Shown one piece after another: positions 55,801-63,992 of a stretch of DNA of 64,000 nucleotides. The position numbers and the translations under genes are program-made. Source of the stretch: Bacillus sp. FJAT-18017 (GTDB lineage: Bacteria; Bacillota; Bacilli; Bacillales; Cytobacillaceae). How positions within the stretch are numbered: position 1 is the stretch's first letter; the number at the start of each line of letters is the position of its first letter. The notes under the pieces were generated by a model. The model was not told the DNA's origin. It saw only the letters and a list, made by a program, of their open reading frames with translations, and did not search any database. The stretch lies in NCBI RefSeq assembly GCF_001278805.1, contig NZ_CP012602.1:4617501-4681500 (forward strand), given 5' to 3'.

Positions 55801-57122
55801 CGATTAAGCTGTTCCTCAGGTGCGGCAGAAACACTTGCAGCCTTCAAGAAAGCCTGGTCTAAGTCTTCCTTCAGATCCTTTACAGTTTCAAGTCCGACTG
55901 AAAGTCTGATGAGCTCTTCGGTTACGCCGCTTTTCACAAGATCCTCTGCACTGAGCTGCTGGTGTGTAGTAGAAGCCGGATGGATAATCAGTGACTTTGC
56001 ATCACCAACATTTGCAACATGGGACCACAGTTTGATATTGTCGATAACCTTTTTACCTGCTTCCCGGCCGCCTTTAATGCCGAAAACAATAATCGAGCCA
56101 TAGCCCCCGCCAAGGTATTTTTTTGCAAGCTGATGGCTTGGATGTTCCTCGAGGCCTGGAAATGAAACCCACTCGACCGCTGGATGGTCTTTTAAGTACT
56201 GTGCAATCTCAATGGCATTCTCATTGTGCTTTTGAATTCTCAGGTGCAATGTTTCAAGTCCCTGCAGAAGGAGGAAAGCACTTTGCGGGCTTAACGATGA
56301 GCCAAAGTCCCTCAAAAGCTGTACGCGAAGCTTAGTGATGAAGGCGAGCGGACCGACATCCTGGGCAAAGCGAAGGCCATTATAACTAGGATCCGGTTCA
56401 GTAAAGCCAGGGAATTTATCACTATTCCAATCAAATTTTCCTGCATCGACAATAAGACCGCCGATTGTTGTACCGTGCCCTCCGATCCACTTAGTTGCTG
56501 AATGAACGACGATATCCGCTCCCCATTCGATAGGCCTGCATGAGTACGGAGATGCAAAGGTATTGTCAATGATAAGTGGAATGCCATTTTCATGGGCAAT
56601 ATCCGCAACCGCCTCAACATCTAAGACATTCAAGCTTGGGTTGCCAATGATTTCGCCAAAAATCACCTTTGTTTTAGGTGTAATTGCCTCACGGAAGTTC
56701 TCAGGGTTGGTCGAGTCGACAAACCGCACATTGATTCCAAATTTGGGAAGGGTTACAGCGAATAAGTTAAATGTACCACCATATAGGTTTTCCGCGGCTA
56801 CAATCTCATCACCAGCCTCAGCCAGGTTCATAATCGCCAAGGAAATAGCGGCCATTCCGGAAGAAACAGCAAGGGCAGCCGCGCCCCCCTCAAGAAGGGC
56901 AATTCTTTTTTCCAGTACATCAGTTGTTGGATTCATAATCCTTGTGTAAATATTTCCTGACTCCGCAAGAGAAAATAGGTTCTGTGCATGGTCGGTATCC
57001 TTAAACACATAGGAAGTTGTCTGGTAAATAGGGACTGCCCTAGATCCAGTTACCGGATCAGGGGTTTGCCCACCATGCAATAATAGTGTTTCTAGGCCAA
57101 AGTTTTCATTTTGATTTGTCAT
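55797..57122 (-). CDS. metY: O-acetylhomoserine aminocarboxypropyltransferase (sulfhydrylase)
   Basis: The 441-residue PLP enzyme joins O-acetylhomoserine with sulfide to give homocysteine directly. It has [62 protein letters not shown] and the PLP lysine in [17 protein letters not shown]. Length above 420 separates it from cystathionine gamma-synthase and lyase (about 380-400). GGAGGGATTCACATA precedes the ATG. It is first in the operon, directly behind the SAM-I riboswitch. Confidence 0.95.
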   Translation of the reverse strand: MTNQNENFGLETLLLHGGQTPDPVTGSRAVPIYQTTSYVFKDTDHAQNLFSLAESGNIYTRIMNPTTDVLEKRIALLEGGAAALAVSSGMAAISLAIMNLAEAGDEIVAAENLYGGTFNLFAVTLPKFGINVRFVDSTNPENFREAITPKTKVIFGEIIGNPSLNVLDVEAVADIAHENGIPLIIDNTFASPYSCRPIEWGADIVVHSATKWIGGHGTTIGGLIVDAGKFDWNSDKFPGFTEPDPSYNGLRFAQDVGPLAFITKLRVQLLRDFGSSLSPQSAFLLLQGLETLHLRIQKHNENAIEIAQYLKDHPAVEWVSFPGLEEHPSHQLAKKYLGGGYGSIIVFGIKGGREAGKKVIDNIKLWSHVANVGDAKSLIIHPASTTHQQLSAEDLVKSGVTEELIRLSVGLETVKDLKEDLDQAFLKAASVSAAPEEQLNR

Positions 57123-57183
57123 TATGTGAATCCCTCCAATTTTTAATTCCTATTGATTTAGGCAGCAAATGAATAATTCATAT

Positions 57184-57214
57184 AAAAAACCCCTCTCCAT
57201 AAGAAGAGGGGTTT
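57184..57214 (-). terminator. Riboswitch-controlled terminator
   Basis: Minus strand CCCCTCTTCTTATGGAGAGGGG followed by TTTTTTAT. It lies immediately after the SAM-I aptamer and before metY, as expected for a transcriptional OFF switch. Confidence 0.93.
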
Positions 57215-57218
57215 CCTC

Positions 57219-57329
57219 CTCTTATCTTCCAGGCAAAATACACCTGCAGGAATTAGCACCTTTTCAAGTTTTCACTTGAAGGTTGCCGGACTTCATAGGG
57301 CCTGACCCCTCCGTCACTCTGGATAAGAG
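57219..57329 (-). ncRNA. SAM-I riboswitch (S-box leader)
   Basis: On the minus strand the P1 arms CTCTTATC (57322-57329) and GATAAGAG (57219-57226) enclose the S-box core: AGAGTGACGGAGGG, the GGCCCTATGAAGTCCGGCAACC block, AAGGTGCTAATTCCTGCAG and the ATTTTGCCTGGAAGAT block. These are the standard conserved motifs. S-adenosylmethionine binding favours the following terminator and so lowers metY-metX-hom expression. Confidence 0.96.
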
Positions 57330-57562
57330 ACTATATGTGGTTTTAAATTACTGTTCATTTTACTACCGCTTGTTATAGAGGATTATAAATGAAGTAAGCG
57401 GAATAAGTCAACGAAAAATTCTAAATAGTTTCATTTATCTTTTTTTACTGTACCAAACCGATTTATTATGTGCAGGCTTTTTTTGCCATGATTCACTTAT
57501 GAATATGCCCAAAATAATAAAGGCAAACTAACTTCTGAACCAAAATAAAAGGAGTGAGTTTT

Positions 57563-58438
57563 GTGAACAAAGGTCCTAAAATAATGCTCTCAGCTTTATT
57601 GCTCTTTGGCCTTGCTGGATGTGGTGCTGACAACAATGATAACGGCAATGCCCAAACAAACAGGGTCAGGACGAACAATGTAAGAACAAACAATGCAAAC
57701 GACAACCAGAACCTCAGGGTTTCGGAAAAAGCAGCCCGTGCTGTTGAGCGCCTTGACAGGGTCGACAGGGCTCATGTCATCATTTCAAACAACAATGCAT
57801 ATGTTGCCGTTAGACTTGGCGATGATCAAAATAATGGCAATCGCGCCAATACACAAGGTAACCAAAACGGTAATGACAACAACCTGCTGGAAAATGGCCG
57901 AATCAACCAAAATGGTGATGACGGAATCATCAATGGCAAAGGTGATGCAGGAAATAAAGGAAATGGAAATGGAAATAACGGCAACAACCAGGGAATGAAC
58001 GGAATGAATAACAATAACAATGGAGGAGCTGTCGGAAATGATACAGGCAGTTTCGGTTATGACACAGGAACAGGCAGCGGTGTTGGCTTAGGATATGGAG
58101 TCGGGAACGGCACATTTATCCAAAATGACATGAACAACAATCAAGGCGGAAATAACAATCAAGGTGGAAATAACAGGACATTCGGCGGTAACAATGGCGA
58201 TATTATTCGTGACCAGGACTATAAAAATGTCTCGACTGCTTTCGACCAAAAAATTGCTGACCAGGTTCGGACTGCGAACAAAAGGATCCACAGAGTTTAC
58301 ATTTCGTATAATGACGATTTTTATAACACCATGAACAATTACGCAAACGATATTGATAATGACCGTAATGGACGTGGACTATTCAATGACTTTACCGACA
58401 CGATGCAGGATGTATTCAACGTAGACAACCGCAGGTAA
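57563..58438 (+). CDS. YhcN/YlaJ family sporulation lipoprotein with Asn/Gly-rich middle
   Basis: This roughly 291-residue protein has a lipoprotein signal (MLSALLLFGLAGCG, lipobox LAGC), then SEKAARAVERLDRVDRAHVIISNNNAYVAVRL, the YhcN/YlaJ domain core. That domain is split by about 120 residues very rich in Asn and Gly (GNKGNGNGNNGNNQGMNG and similar) and resumes as FDQKIADQVRTANKRIHRVYISYNDDFYNTMNNY. Relatives are spore inner-membrane or coat lipoproteins important for germination or outgrowth. I start at GTG 57563, eight bases after AAGGAG; an in-frame GTG nine bases earlier overlaps that site. The insert is longer than I recall for B. subtilis YhcN. Confidence 0.87.
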   Translation: MNKGPKIMLSALLLFGLAGCGADNNDNGNAQTNRVRTNNVRTNNANDNQNLRVSEKAARAVERLDRVDRAHVIISNNNAYVAVRLGDDQNNGNRANTQGNQNGNDNNLLENGRINQNGDDGIINGKGDAGNKGNGNGNNGNNQGMNGMNNNNNGGAVGNDTGSFGYDTGTGSGVGLGYGVGNGTFIQNDMNNNQGGNNNQGGNNRTFGGNNGDIIRDQDYKNVSTAFDQKIADQVRTANKRIHRVYISYNDDFYNTMNNYANDIDNDRNGRGLFNDFTDTMQDVFNVDNRR

Positions 58439-58441
58439 TCT

Positions 58442-58698
58442 AAAAGTCGCAAGCGCCTAATGACAGGCAAAAAGCCGCCTGTCTCTGCGATGTTAATTCA
58501 AGGATGCTTACCTTTGTGTCACTGCGATGATTACTCTTGGAGCTTTCCTTAGTGTTCAGCTCCGTATGGCCTCCTCGAAAATCCTCTTTACGCTATCGCG
58601 TAAATTCGTGGAATGTAACTTCGGGGAAACCTTTCTGGAGCTATCACTTTTTCTTAGTGCAATGTGTATGCAGCCGAAGCATTCCTTGTAGAGCTAGA
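58442..58698 (+). repeat. Interspersed structured repeat, copy F (diverged)
   Basis: Starts AAAAGTCGCAAGCGCCTAATG and ends CTTGTAGAGCTAGATTG. It has the GACAGGC/GCCTGTC hairpin, duplicates the CTGCGATG..AGGATGCTTACCTTTGTG portion, and shares TCCGTATGGCCTCCTCGAAAATCCTC with copy A. Confidence 0.78.
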
Positions 58699-58710
58699 TT
58701 GAACCAGCCC

Positions 58711-58805
58711 CTAGAGACAGGTAAAATGCGCCTCGTGACAGGCAAAGAGCCGCCTGTCTCTGCGATGTTAATTCAATGATGCTTTCCTTTGTGTCCCTGT
58801 GCGGG
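58711..58805 (+). repeat. Interspersed structured repeat, partial copy G
   Basis: GCGCCTCGTGACAGGCAAAGAGCCGCCTGTCTCTGCGATG... repeats the 5' third of copy F directly after it and stops near TTTGTGTCCCTG. It is a 5' fragment or the start of a nested second insertion. Confidence 0.7.
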
Positions 58806-58819
58806 AGAAGGATACCGGG

Positions 58820-58863
58820 TGAAAAAAATGCCCTCTCTCTATTTTAAGAGTGAGGGCATTCAC
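58820..58863. terminator. yclQ terminator
   Basis: AATGCCCTC and GAGGGCATT form a nine-base-pair stem flanked by AAAAAA (plus strand, left), giving ATTTTTTTC after the stem on the minus strand. It directly follows the yclQ stop. Confidence 0.88.
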
Positions 58864-58865
58864 AT

Positions 58866-59813
58866 TTACTTTATTCCTTCTTCAATTTCTTTAGCCATTT
58901 CCGTTACTGAAACAAGGCCTCCGCCTGACAGGTACCAGTAATCCGGATCCAGGTAAACGATGTTATCATTTTTATAGGCCTTTGTCTTTTTAATAAGGTC
59001 ATTTTCAATAAGTGGTTTTGCAGAAGAACTTCCTTCCTGGACGACAGCTCCGCGGTCGATAACAAACAAGTAATCAGGATCTTGTTCCAGAATGTATTCG
59101 AAGGAAATGGTCTGTCCGTGTGTTGAAACCTCAATGTTTTTATCTACTGGCTCTATTCCGAAGTTGTCATGGACAATCCCAAACCGCGAGCCTGAGCCGT
59201 ATGCACTTAACGAACCTTCATTCGCTAGTACAATGAGGCCATTTTTGCCAGTCGCTTTTCCTTGTTCATTCAAGGAATCAATTGTTTTTTGTACCTCAGA
59301 AAGCTTTTCTTCCACTTCAGCTTCTTTTCCAAAAATTTTACCAAGTGTTGTTGTATTTTCTTTAAAAGACTCAAGGTATTTACTTGTATCAAGCCCCATA
59401 AAAATGGTCGGCGCAATTTCATTCAGCTCTTCATACGAATCCTGTTGGCGGCCTGAAATAATAATTAAATCAGGGCCAAGCTCGTTGATTTTTTCAAAAT
59501 CAGGCTCTTTAATTCCACCGACATTTTCATATTCAGACCCTTTGTACTTTTCAAGGTATCCAGGAACTGTTTCTTGAGGTAGTCCTGTCACCTTTACATC
59601 GAGTTCATCAAGAGTATCAAGTACACCATAATCAAATACTATGACATTTTGCGGATTCTTCTTGACCTTTGTTTCCCCAAGCTGATGGGTGACTGTTATT
59701 TTTTCCGATTCATCAGAAGATGCCCCATTGTTCTTCGCATCCGAATTTCCGCAGGCTGCTGTGAATACCATTATCAGTCCAAGCAGAACAGTCAAAACAA
59801 AGTTTTTCTTCAT
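58866..59813 (-). CDS. yclQ: Siderophore-binding lipoprotein, YclQ (petrobactin) type
   Basis: The 315-residue protein has a lipoprotein signal (FVLTVLLGLIMVFTAACG) and a type III substrate-binding fold: KNPQNVIVFDYGVLDTLDEL, GLPQETVPGYLEKYKGSEYENVGGIKEPDFEKI, DLIIISGRQQDSYEEL and VIDRGAVVQEGSSS. These blocks follow B. subtilis YclQ closely, the receptor for petrobactin and related catecholate-citrate siderophores. I start at ATG 59813, five bases after AGGTGG; a GTG nine bases earlier overlaps the ribosome site. It is the last gene of a four-gene uptake operon. Confidence 0.92.
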   Translation of the reverse strand: MKKNFVLTVLLGLIMVFTAACGNSDAKNNGASSDESEKITVTHQLGETKVKKNPQNVIVFDYGVLDTLDELDVKVTGLPQETVPGYLEKYKGSEYENVGGIKEPDFEKINELGPDLIIISGRQQDSYEELNEIAPTIFMGLDTSKYLESFKENTTTLGKIFGKEAEVEEKLSEVQKTIDSLNEQGKATGKNGLIVLANEGSLSAYGSGSRFGIVHDNFGIEPVDKNIEVSTHGQTISFEYILEQDPDYLFVIDRGAVVQEGSSSAKPLIENDLIKKTKAYKNDNIVYLDPDYWYLSGGGLVSVTEMAKEIEEGIK

Positions 59814-59851
59814 TTTATCCACCTCATATAGTTAAGTAGTCTCTAAGTTAG

Positions 59852-60610
59852 TTATGAGAAAAAGACACAGATATTATTACCATTGATTTCTTCAATATGG
59901 AAATCCATGTCGTATACCTTGTTTAGCACTGGACATGAAATGATGTCACAAGTCGGCCCTTCCTGGACTACCTTTCCATCCTTCAGCGCCACAATATAAT
60001 CAGAATAGCACGATGCAAAGTTGATATCATGAAGGACGATAACAACTGTTTTGCCAAGTTCATCACACAGCCTGCGCAGAACCTTCATAATTTGAACAGA
60101 GTGTTTCATGTCCAAGTTGTTAAGTGGTTCATCAAGAAGGATATATTCCGTATCCTGGGCAAGCACCATCGCAATATATGCGCGCTGCCTTTGCCCGCCG
60201 CTCAGCTGGTCGAGATATTTATCCTGAATATCTTCAAGTTCCATATAGTTGATTGCCTCATCAACAAGCTTCCAGTCCTCTTTATTCAGCCTTCCCTGTG
60301 AATACGGGAAACGTCCAAAAGATACTAGTTCACGGATGGTAAGCTTCAAACTGATATGGTTTGATTGCTTCAGAATTGAGATTTTCTTCGCTAGCTCAGT
60401 GCTCTTCTTTTTGCTGATATCGACGCCATCTATCAAAATCTGCCCTTCATCTTTAGTGATTAGTCGGCTAATCATGGAGAGAAGAGTACTTTTTCCCGCG
60501 CCATTTGGGCCAATGAAGGAAGTAATTTTACCCTTTTGGATTTTTACAGAGACATTGTCGACAACATTCTTTGTACCGTATCCTTTTGAAACAGAAATGA
60601 CATCCAACAT
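59852..60610 (-). CDS. yclP: Iron-siderophore ABC transporter ATPase
   Basis: The 252-residue ATPase has Walker A FIGPNGAGKSTLLS, Q-loop LKQSNHISL, signature LSGGQRQRAYIA, Walker B YILLDEPLNNLD and the H-loop VIVLHDINFA, in the FecE/FepC style. It powers uptake through the two permeases. It starts one base after yclO ends and precedes yclQ by 38 bases, so all four genes are one operon, in the same order as B. subtilis yclNOPQ. Confidence 0.94.
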   Translation of the reverse strand: MLDVISVSKGYGTKNVVDNVSVKIQKGKITSFIGPNGAGKSTLLSMISRLITKDEGQILIDGVDISKKKSTELAKKISILKQSNHISLKLTIRELVSFGRFPYSQGRLNKEDWKLVDEAINYMELEDIQDKYLDQLSGGQRQRAYIAMVLAQDTEYILLDEPLNNLDMKHSVQIMKVLRRLCDELGKTVVIVLHDINFASCYSDYIVALKDGKVVQEGPTCDIISCPVLNKVYDMDFHIEEINGNNICVFFS

Positions 60611-60611
60611 T

Positions 60612-61556
60612 TTATTTACTCTCCCTTAGCAAAAGATATATGAAATACACTCCGCCGATAAAGTTGATAATCACGCTCAATGTTGTTGAGAACGTAAATA
60701 CTCTTTCAACGATAAGCTGCCCCCCAGCAAGGGCAATGATGCTGATTAAAACTGAACCTGTTAAAAGTACACTGTGCCTGAATGTTTTTAGGAATTCATG
60801 GGCCACGTTGGCAACCAATAGGCCGAGGAACGTGATAGGCCCAACCAATGCGGTCGAAACTGAAACAAGAATGGCAATTACAACAAGAAGCCGTTTGACA
60901 ATATAGTCATAATCGACCCCAAGGTTTATTGCATGTTCCTTGCCAAGGGCCATAACATCAAGATATTTAACGAATTTTACTGAATATGCCATGACTGCAA
61001 TCACTGTTATTAAAGCGAGAATCAATAATTCGGTGTTGACGTTATTGAAACTTGCAAACATACGATCCTGGACAATCTGGAATTCATTCGGATCAATCAG
61101 GACTTGCAGGAAGGTTGTAATGCTGGCAAAGAACGTTCCGAAAATGATTCCGACCAGAAGGAGAAGATATATATTTTGCCCTTCCCTCTTAAATAAAAGC
61201 CTGTACAGAATGCCGGAAAAAATGACCATCAAGCCTACAGAAATCAGGAAGTTTAGATTTTTATTCACGACCATGACACTCATCGAGCCAAAACCGAAAA
61301 TCAATACGGTCTGAATAAGCATATAAAGGGAATCGAGCCCTATAATCGATGGTGTCAAAATCCGGTTATTAGTAATCGTTTGGAAAATCACTGTCGATAT
61401 TGCGATTACTGCACCTGTCAGCGCTATCGCAAGGATTTTTTTCAGACGCCTCGGAAGAGCATAATCCCAGTTCGGACCAAGATCCAAAAATACAAACAGT
61501 ACGATGGCAAGTAGCGAGAAGGCTGCGAGAAGCAGAATTTTTGTTTTGTTATGCAT
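60612..61556 (-). CDS. yclO: Iron-siderophore ABC transporter permease, second subunit
   Basis: The 314-residue membrane protein of the FecCD family has about nine to ten helices and motifs such as GAVIAISTVIFQTITNNRILTPSIIGLDSLYML, ALGKEHAINLGVDYDYIVKR for ATPase coupling and VGPITFLGLLVANVAHEFL. It begins eight bases inside the end of yclN, pointing to coupled translation of the two permeases, which form a heterodimer. Confidence 0.94.
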   Translation of the reverse strand: MHNKTKILLLAAFSLLAIVLFVFLDLGPNWDYALPRRLKKILAIALTGAVIAISTVIFQTITNNRILTPSIIGLDSLYMLIQTVLIFGFGSMSVMVVNKNLNFLISVGLMVIFSGILYRLLFKREGQNIYLLLLVGIIFGTFFASITTFLQVLIDPNEFQIVQDRMFASFNNVNTELLILALITVIAVMAYSVKFVKYLDVMALGKEHAINLGVDYDYIVKRLLVVIAILVSVSTALVGPITFLGLLVANVAHEFLKTFRHSVLLTGSVLISIIALAGGQLIVERVFTFSTTLSVIINFIGGVYFIYLLLRESK

Positions 61557-62499
61557 ATGCCTTTCTCCTCATCACCAAATAAAGGAAGATTCCACTGCCG
61601 ATGACCCCTACTGTCAGTCCAATTGGAATTTCGTATGGATAGATAATGATCCTTCCAAGAATATCGCAGGCCAGGACGAAAACCGCTCCCATCAGGGATG
61701 TATGCGCCAGACTGTTCTTTAAATGATCTCCCCTGTACATCGTTACAATGTTTGGAACAATCAAGCCCAGAAATGGAATCATCCCGACTGTCAAAATTAC
61801 TAGCGCCGTAATCAGCGCCACAATGCTAAGGCCTATATTAACAATCTGCTTATGGTTCAGGCCAAGATTTGTTGCAAATTCTTCGCCCATCCCCGCAATT
61901 GTGAATTTATTAGCATATAGGAACGCAACTACAAGAAGCGGAATGCTTATATAAAGAAGTTCGTATCTCCCTTGTATCATCATGGAGAAATTCCCTTGCA
62001 GCCAGGAGGACATGTTCTGGATCAGGTCATTTTTATAAGCGAAAAACGTGGTGATCGAGCCAACTATATTTCCGAACATCATTCCTACGAGCGGTATAAA
62101 AATAGCATCCTTATATTTTACTCTGTCGAGGATCTTCATAAATATGAATGTACCTGCTAAGGCAAAGGCAAAAGCGACTAGCATTTTTACAAAAGGGCTG
62201 GCAGATGTGAACAGCATTAGTGAAACAAGAATACCAAGCCTTGCGGAATCCATTGTTCCAGCAGTAGTCGGAGAAACGAATTTGTTTCGCGTTAGCTGCT
62301 GCATAATGAGTCCACTAATACTCATCCCCACCCCGGCAAGGATGATACTCACCAAACGAGGAATACGGCTTGCAAGCAGTATGTCCGCTTGGTCTCCGCT
62401 CAAACTAAATAAATCGAGCGGGCTTATATCAGTGACCCCAATAAATAGGGATGCAATGGATAGGATGATAAAAGCTGCAATTAAATAAATCAGTCTCAT
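61549..62499 (-). CDS. yclN: Iron-siderophore ABC transporter permease, first subunit
   Basis: The 316-residue FecCD-family permease contains LLASRIPRLVSIILAGVGMS, SGLIMQQLTRNKFVSPTTAG, AGMGEEFATNLGLNHKQIVN and VGMIPFLGLIVPNIVTMY, which track B. subtilis YclN closely. It is first in the operon. GGGGAAAGCCAC precedes the ATG. Two Fur boxes, one over a promoter, lie in the 320 bases upstream, so the operon should be switched on when iron is low. Confidence 0.95.
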   Translation of the reverse strand: MRLIYLIAAFIILSIASLFIGVTDISPLDLFSLSGDQADILLASRIPRLVSIILAGVGMSISGLIMQQLTRNKFVSPTTAGTMDSARLGILVSLMLFTSASPFVKMLVAFAFALAGTFIFMKILDRVKYKDAIFIPLVGMMFGNIVGSITTFFAYKNDLIQNMSSWLQGNFSMMIQGRYELLYISIPLLVVAFLYANKFTIAGMGEEFATNLGLNHKQIVNIGLSIVALITALVILTVGMIPFLGLIVPNIVTMYRGDHLKNSLAHTSLMGAVFVLACDILGRIIIYPYEIPIGLTVGVIGSGIFLYLVMRRKAYA

Positions 62500-62543
62500 G
62501 TGGCTTTCCCCAGGCCTTCAAAATTTTAGGTTCATTGTCTAAT

Positions 62544-62558
62544 AGAGAATTATTATCA
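62544..62558 (-). promoter_or_regulatory. Fur box 1 (proximal) upstream of yclN
   Basis: Minus strand TGATAATAATTCTCT matches 12 of 14 informative bases of the 7-1-7 Fur core TGATAATnATTATCA. It lies about 45 bases before the yclN start. Confidence 0.75.
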
Positions 62559-62632
62559 TTTACTCATAAAAAAAAGGTGAAACAGTGTTTTTAATGTTTT
62601 CACTATGGTTAGTGAATTATCTTACAAGTTTA

Positions 62633-62661
62633 ATGTTAATGATATTCATTCTCATTGTCAA
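62633..62661 (-). promoter_or_regulatory. yclN promoter overlapped by Fur box 2
   Basis: Minus strand: -35 TTGACA (62656-62661), 17-base spacer, -10 TAACAT (62633-62638). The spacer holds TGAGAATGAATATCA (62640-62654), 12 of 14 matches to the Fur 7-1-7 core, so bound Fur would block polymerase. Confidence 0.72.
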
Positions 62662-62784
62662 TCAGTTTTGACTTTTAAATGTGGCAAAAAGCAAAACCTT
62701 CATTATTATCTCTCAGTTATTTTCTGATATGTATTTTCCTGTAATTATATTGTTATTTTATCCACAATTAATTGAACCAGGAAC

Positions 62785-62815
62785 GTAAAAAGCGGCTAAA
62801 GAAAGCTTAGCCGCC
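62785..62815 (-). terminator. Terminator of the MerR gene
   Basis: GCGGCTAA-gctttct-TTAGCCGC hairpin followed on the minus strand by TTTTTACG, a few bases past the MerR stop codon. Confidence 0.85.
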
Positions 62816-62821
62816 ACGTTA

Positions 62822-63586
62822 TTACTTTTTAAATTCTGTATAAATATGAATTGCATCCCTCAGGAACTTTGCAGTGCCTGGCTGGTCCTTATCATAATAT
62901 GAAGTAAAACGTTCGTCATCAACATACATCTGTGCAAGACTGGCGTGAGCCTCCTTGCTATAGCTGCTCCAGTAAAACATCAGCCACTTCTTATGCAATC
63001 CCGCAGCCTTTTGAGCGAGTTCTCCGGCAGGATTACCGGTTTTGAAGGCTTCTGCCAATGTACGCTGAACCTCCACAGCAAGTTTCGTCACTTCTTCATG
63101 CTGTTCCGGCGTCATGCTCTTTACTTTCGCATACGATTGCTCAACTTCATCTTTTCCATACTTTTGTCTAATCTCATCCCCGTACTTTTCTTCATTCTCC
63201 TCAATCATCTTTTGTTTGAAGCCTTCAAATTTTTCTTTGTCACTCATCGTAGAACTCCCTTCCTTTGATTTAATTGTTTTTTCCACATTGGCTATCAACA
63301 GCTCAAGCTGTCGCCTCTTTTCCAGGAGTTTTTCGCGATGGCCCCTTAAAGCAGCCACCTCATTGAAGCCTGGCGCAATGATGATATCCTTTATTGTTTC
63401 AAGTGGCACATCAAGCTCCCTGTAAAATAGGATTTGCTGCAGCCTGTTCACCTCGGCGCTTCCATAAATACGATAACCCGATGAGTTTATTCTTGCCGGC
63501 TTAAGGATACCTATTTCATCGTAATACCGTAATGTCCTGGCACTAATCCCCGCCAGATCGGCAAGCCTCTGTACCGTATATTCCAT
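62822..63586 (-). CDS. MerR family regulator with TipAS ligand domain
   Basis: The 254-residue protein has an N-terminal MerR DNA-binding domain (YTVQRLADLAGISARTLRYYDEIGILKPARI, then YRIYGSAEVNRLQQILFYREL), a coiled-coil dimer helix (REKLLEKRRQLELLIANVEKTIKSK) and a C-terminal TipAS-like domain. TipAS domains bind thiopeptide or other hydrophobic ligands; the ligand here is unknown. I start at ATG 63586 behind GGAGGGATTCAG rather than 34 codons upstream, because the longer reading would cross the promoter dyad. Autoactivation through that dyad is likely. Confidence 0.92.
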   Translation of the reverse strand: MEYTVQRLADLAGISARTLRYYDEIGILKPARINSSGYRIYGSAEVNRLQQILFYRELDVPLETIKDIIIAPGFNEVAALRGHREKLLEKRRQLELLIANVEKTIKSKEGSSTMSDKEKFEGFKQKMIEENEEKYGDEIRQKYGKDEVEQSYAKVKSMTPEQHEEVTKLAVEVQRTLAEAFKTGNPAGELAQKAAGLHKKWLMFYWSSYSKEAHASLAQMYVDDERFTSYYDKDQPGTAKFLRDAIHIYTEFKK

Positions 63587-63613
63587 CTGAATCCCTCCTA
63601 AATCCCACTGTAT

Positions 63614-63634
63614 ACCTTTACGTTGCGTGAAGGT
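63614..63634 (-). promoter_or_regulatory. MerR-type operator in the regulator's own promoter
   Basis: ACCTTCACG-CAA-CGTAAAGGT (minus strand) is a 9-3-9 dyad with one mismatch. It begins inside the -35 hexamer TTGACC (63632-63637) and ends by TATACAGT. The long spacing and the dyad in the spacer are the classic MerR layout. Confidence 0.7.
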
Positions 63635-63778
63635 CAAGGGGATCATGAATAAATGGGCAATCTTTTTCGGAAAGGTGAAGCCCAACATTGTTTTGACTAG
63701 TGAATGTTAACTATAAAGGTTTCAATTTTGATGGTTATTTGGTGCCACTTTTACCGGAATATATAGTACTTCATAGCA

Positions 63779-63849
63779 TGGTTACTGCCTGTGAGTAACT
63801 AACCCCTGCACGGCATAGGCTAGTCCCTGCCTGTCAGCGCCTAGTTATT
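63779..63849. repeat. Degenerate 21-bp tandem repeats near the right edge
   Basis: Units at 63779, 63800 and 63821 (TGGTTACTGCCTG..., TAACCCCTGCACG..., TAGTCCCTGCCTG...) are spaced exactly 21 bases, and a fourth starts TAGTTATTC at 63842. The surrounding 63.69-64.0 kb contains no gene that I can support. Confidence 0.55.
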
Positions 63850-63962
63850 CTCAATTGCAAAATCGGACTGTTACTAGTGAAATCCAAGCTATTTTAACTC
63901 TTTCTTACTATATAAATTAAGGCTATCTAACTGACTAATCCATGTAAACTTATAATCCTTCC

Positions 63963-63992
63963 GCTAAAAAAAGCCCCTCCCTGACAGGAGGT
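63963..63992 (-). terminator. Likely terminator of a gene beyond the right edge
   Basis: CCTCC-tgtca-GGGAGG stem followed on the minus strand by GGCTTTTTTTAG. It points leftward and so would end a minus-strand gene outside the window. Confidence 0.6.

Noticed and set aside
57330..57357. Promoter TGAACA-16-TATAGT for the SAM riboswitch
   Set aside because: The predicted start would fall inside the P1 stem, which would spoil the aptamer, so the true promoter is probably further upstream and was not fixed.
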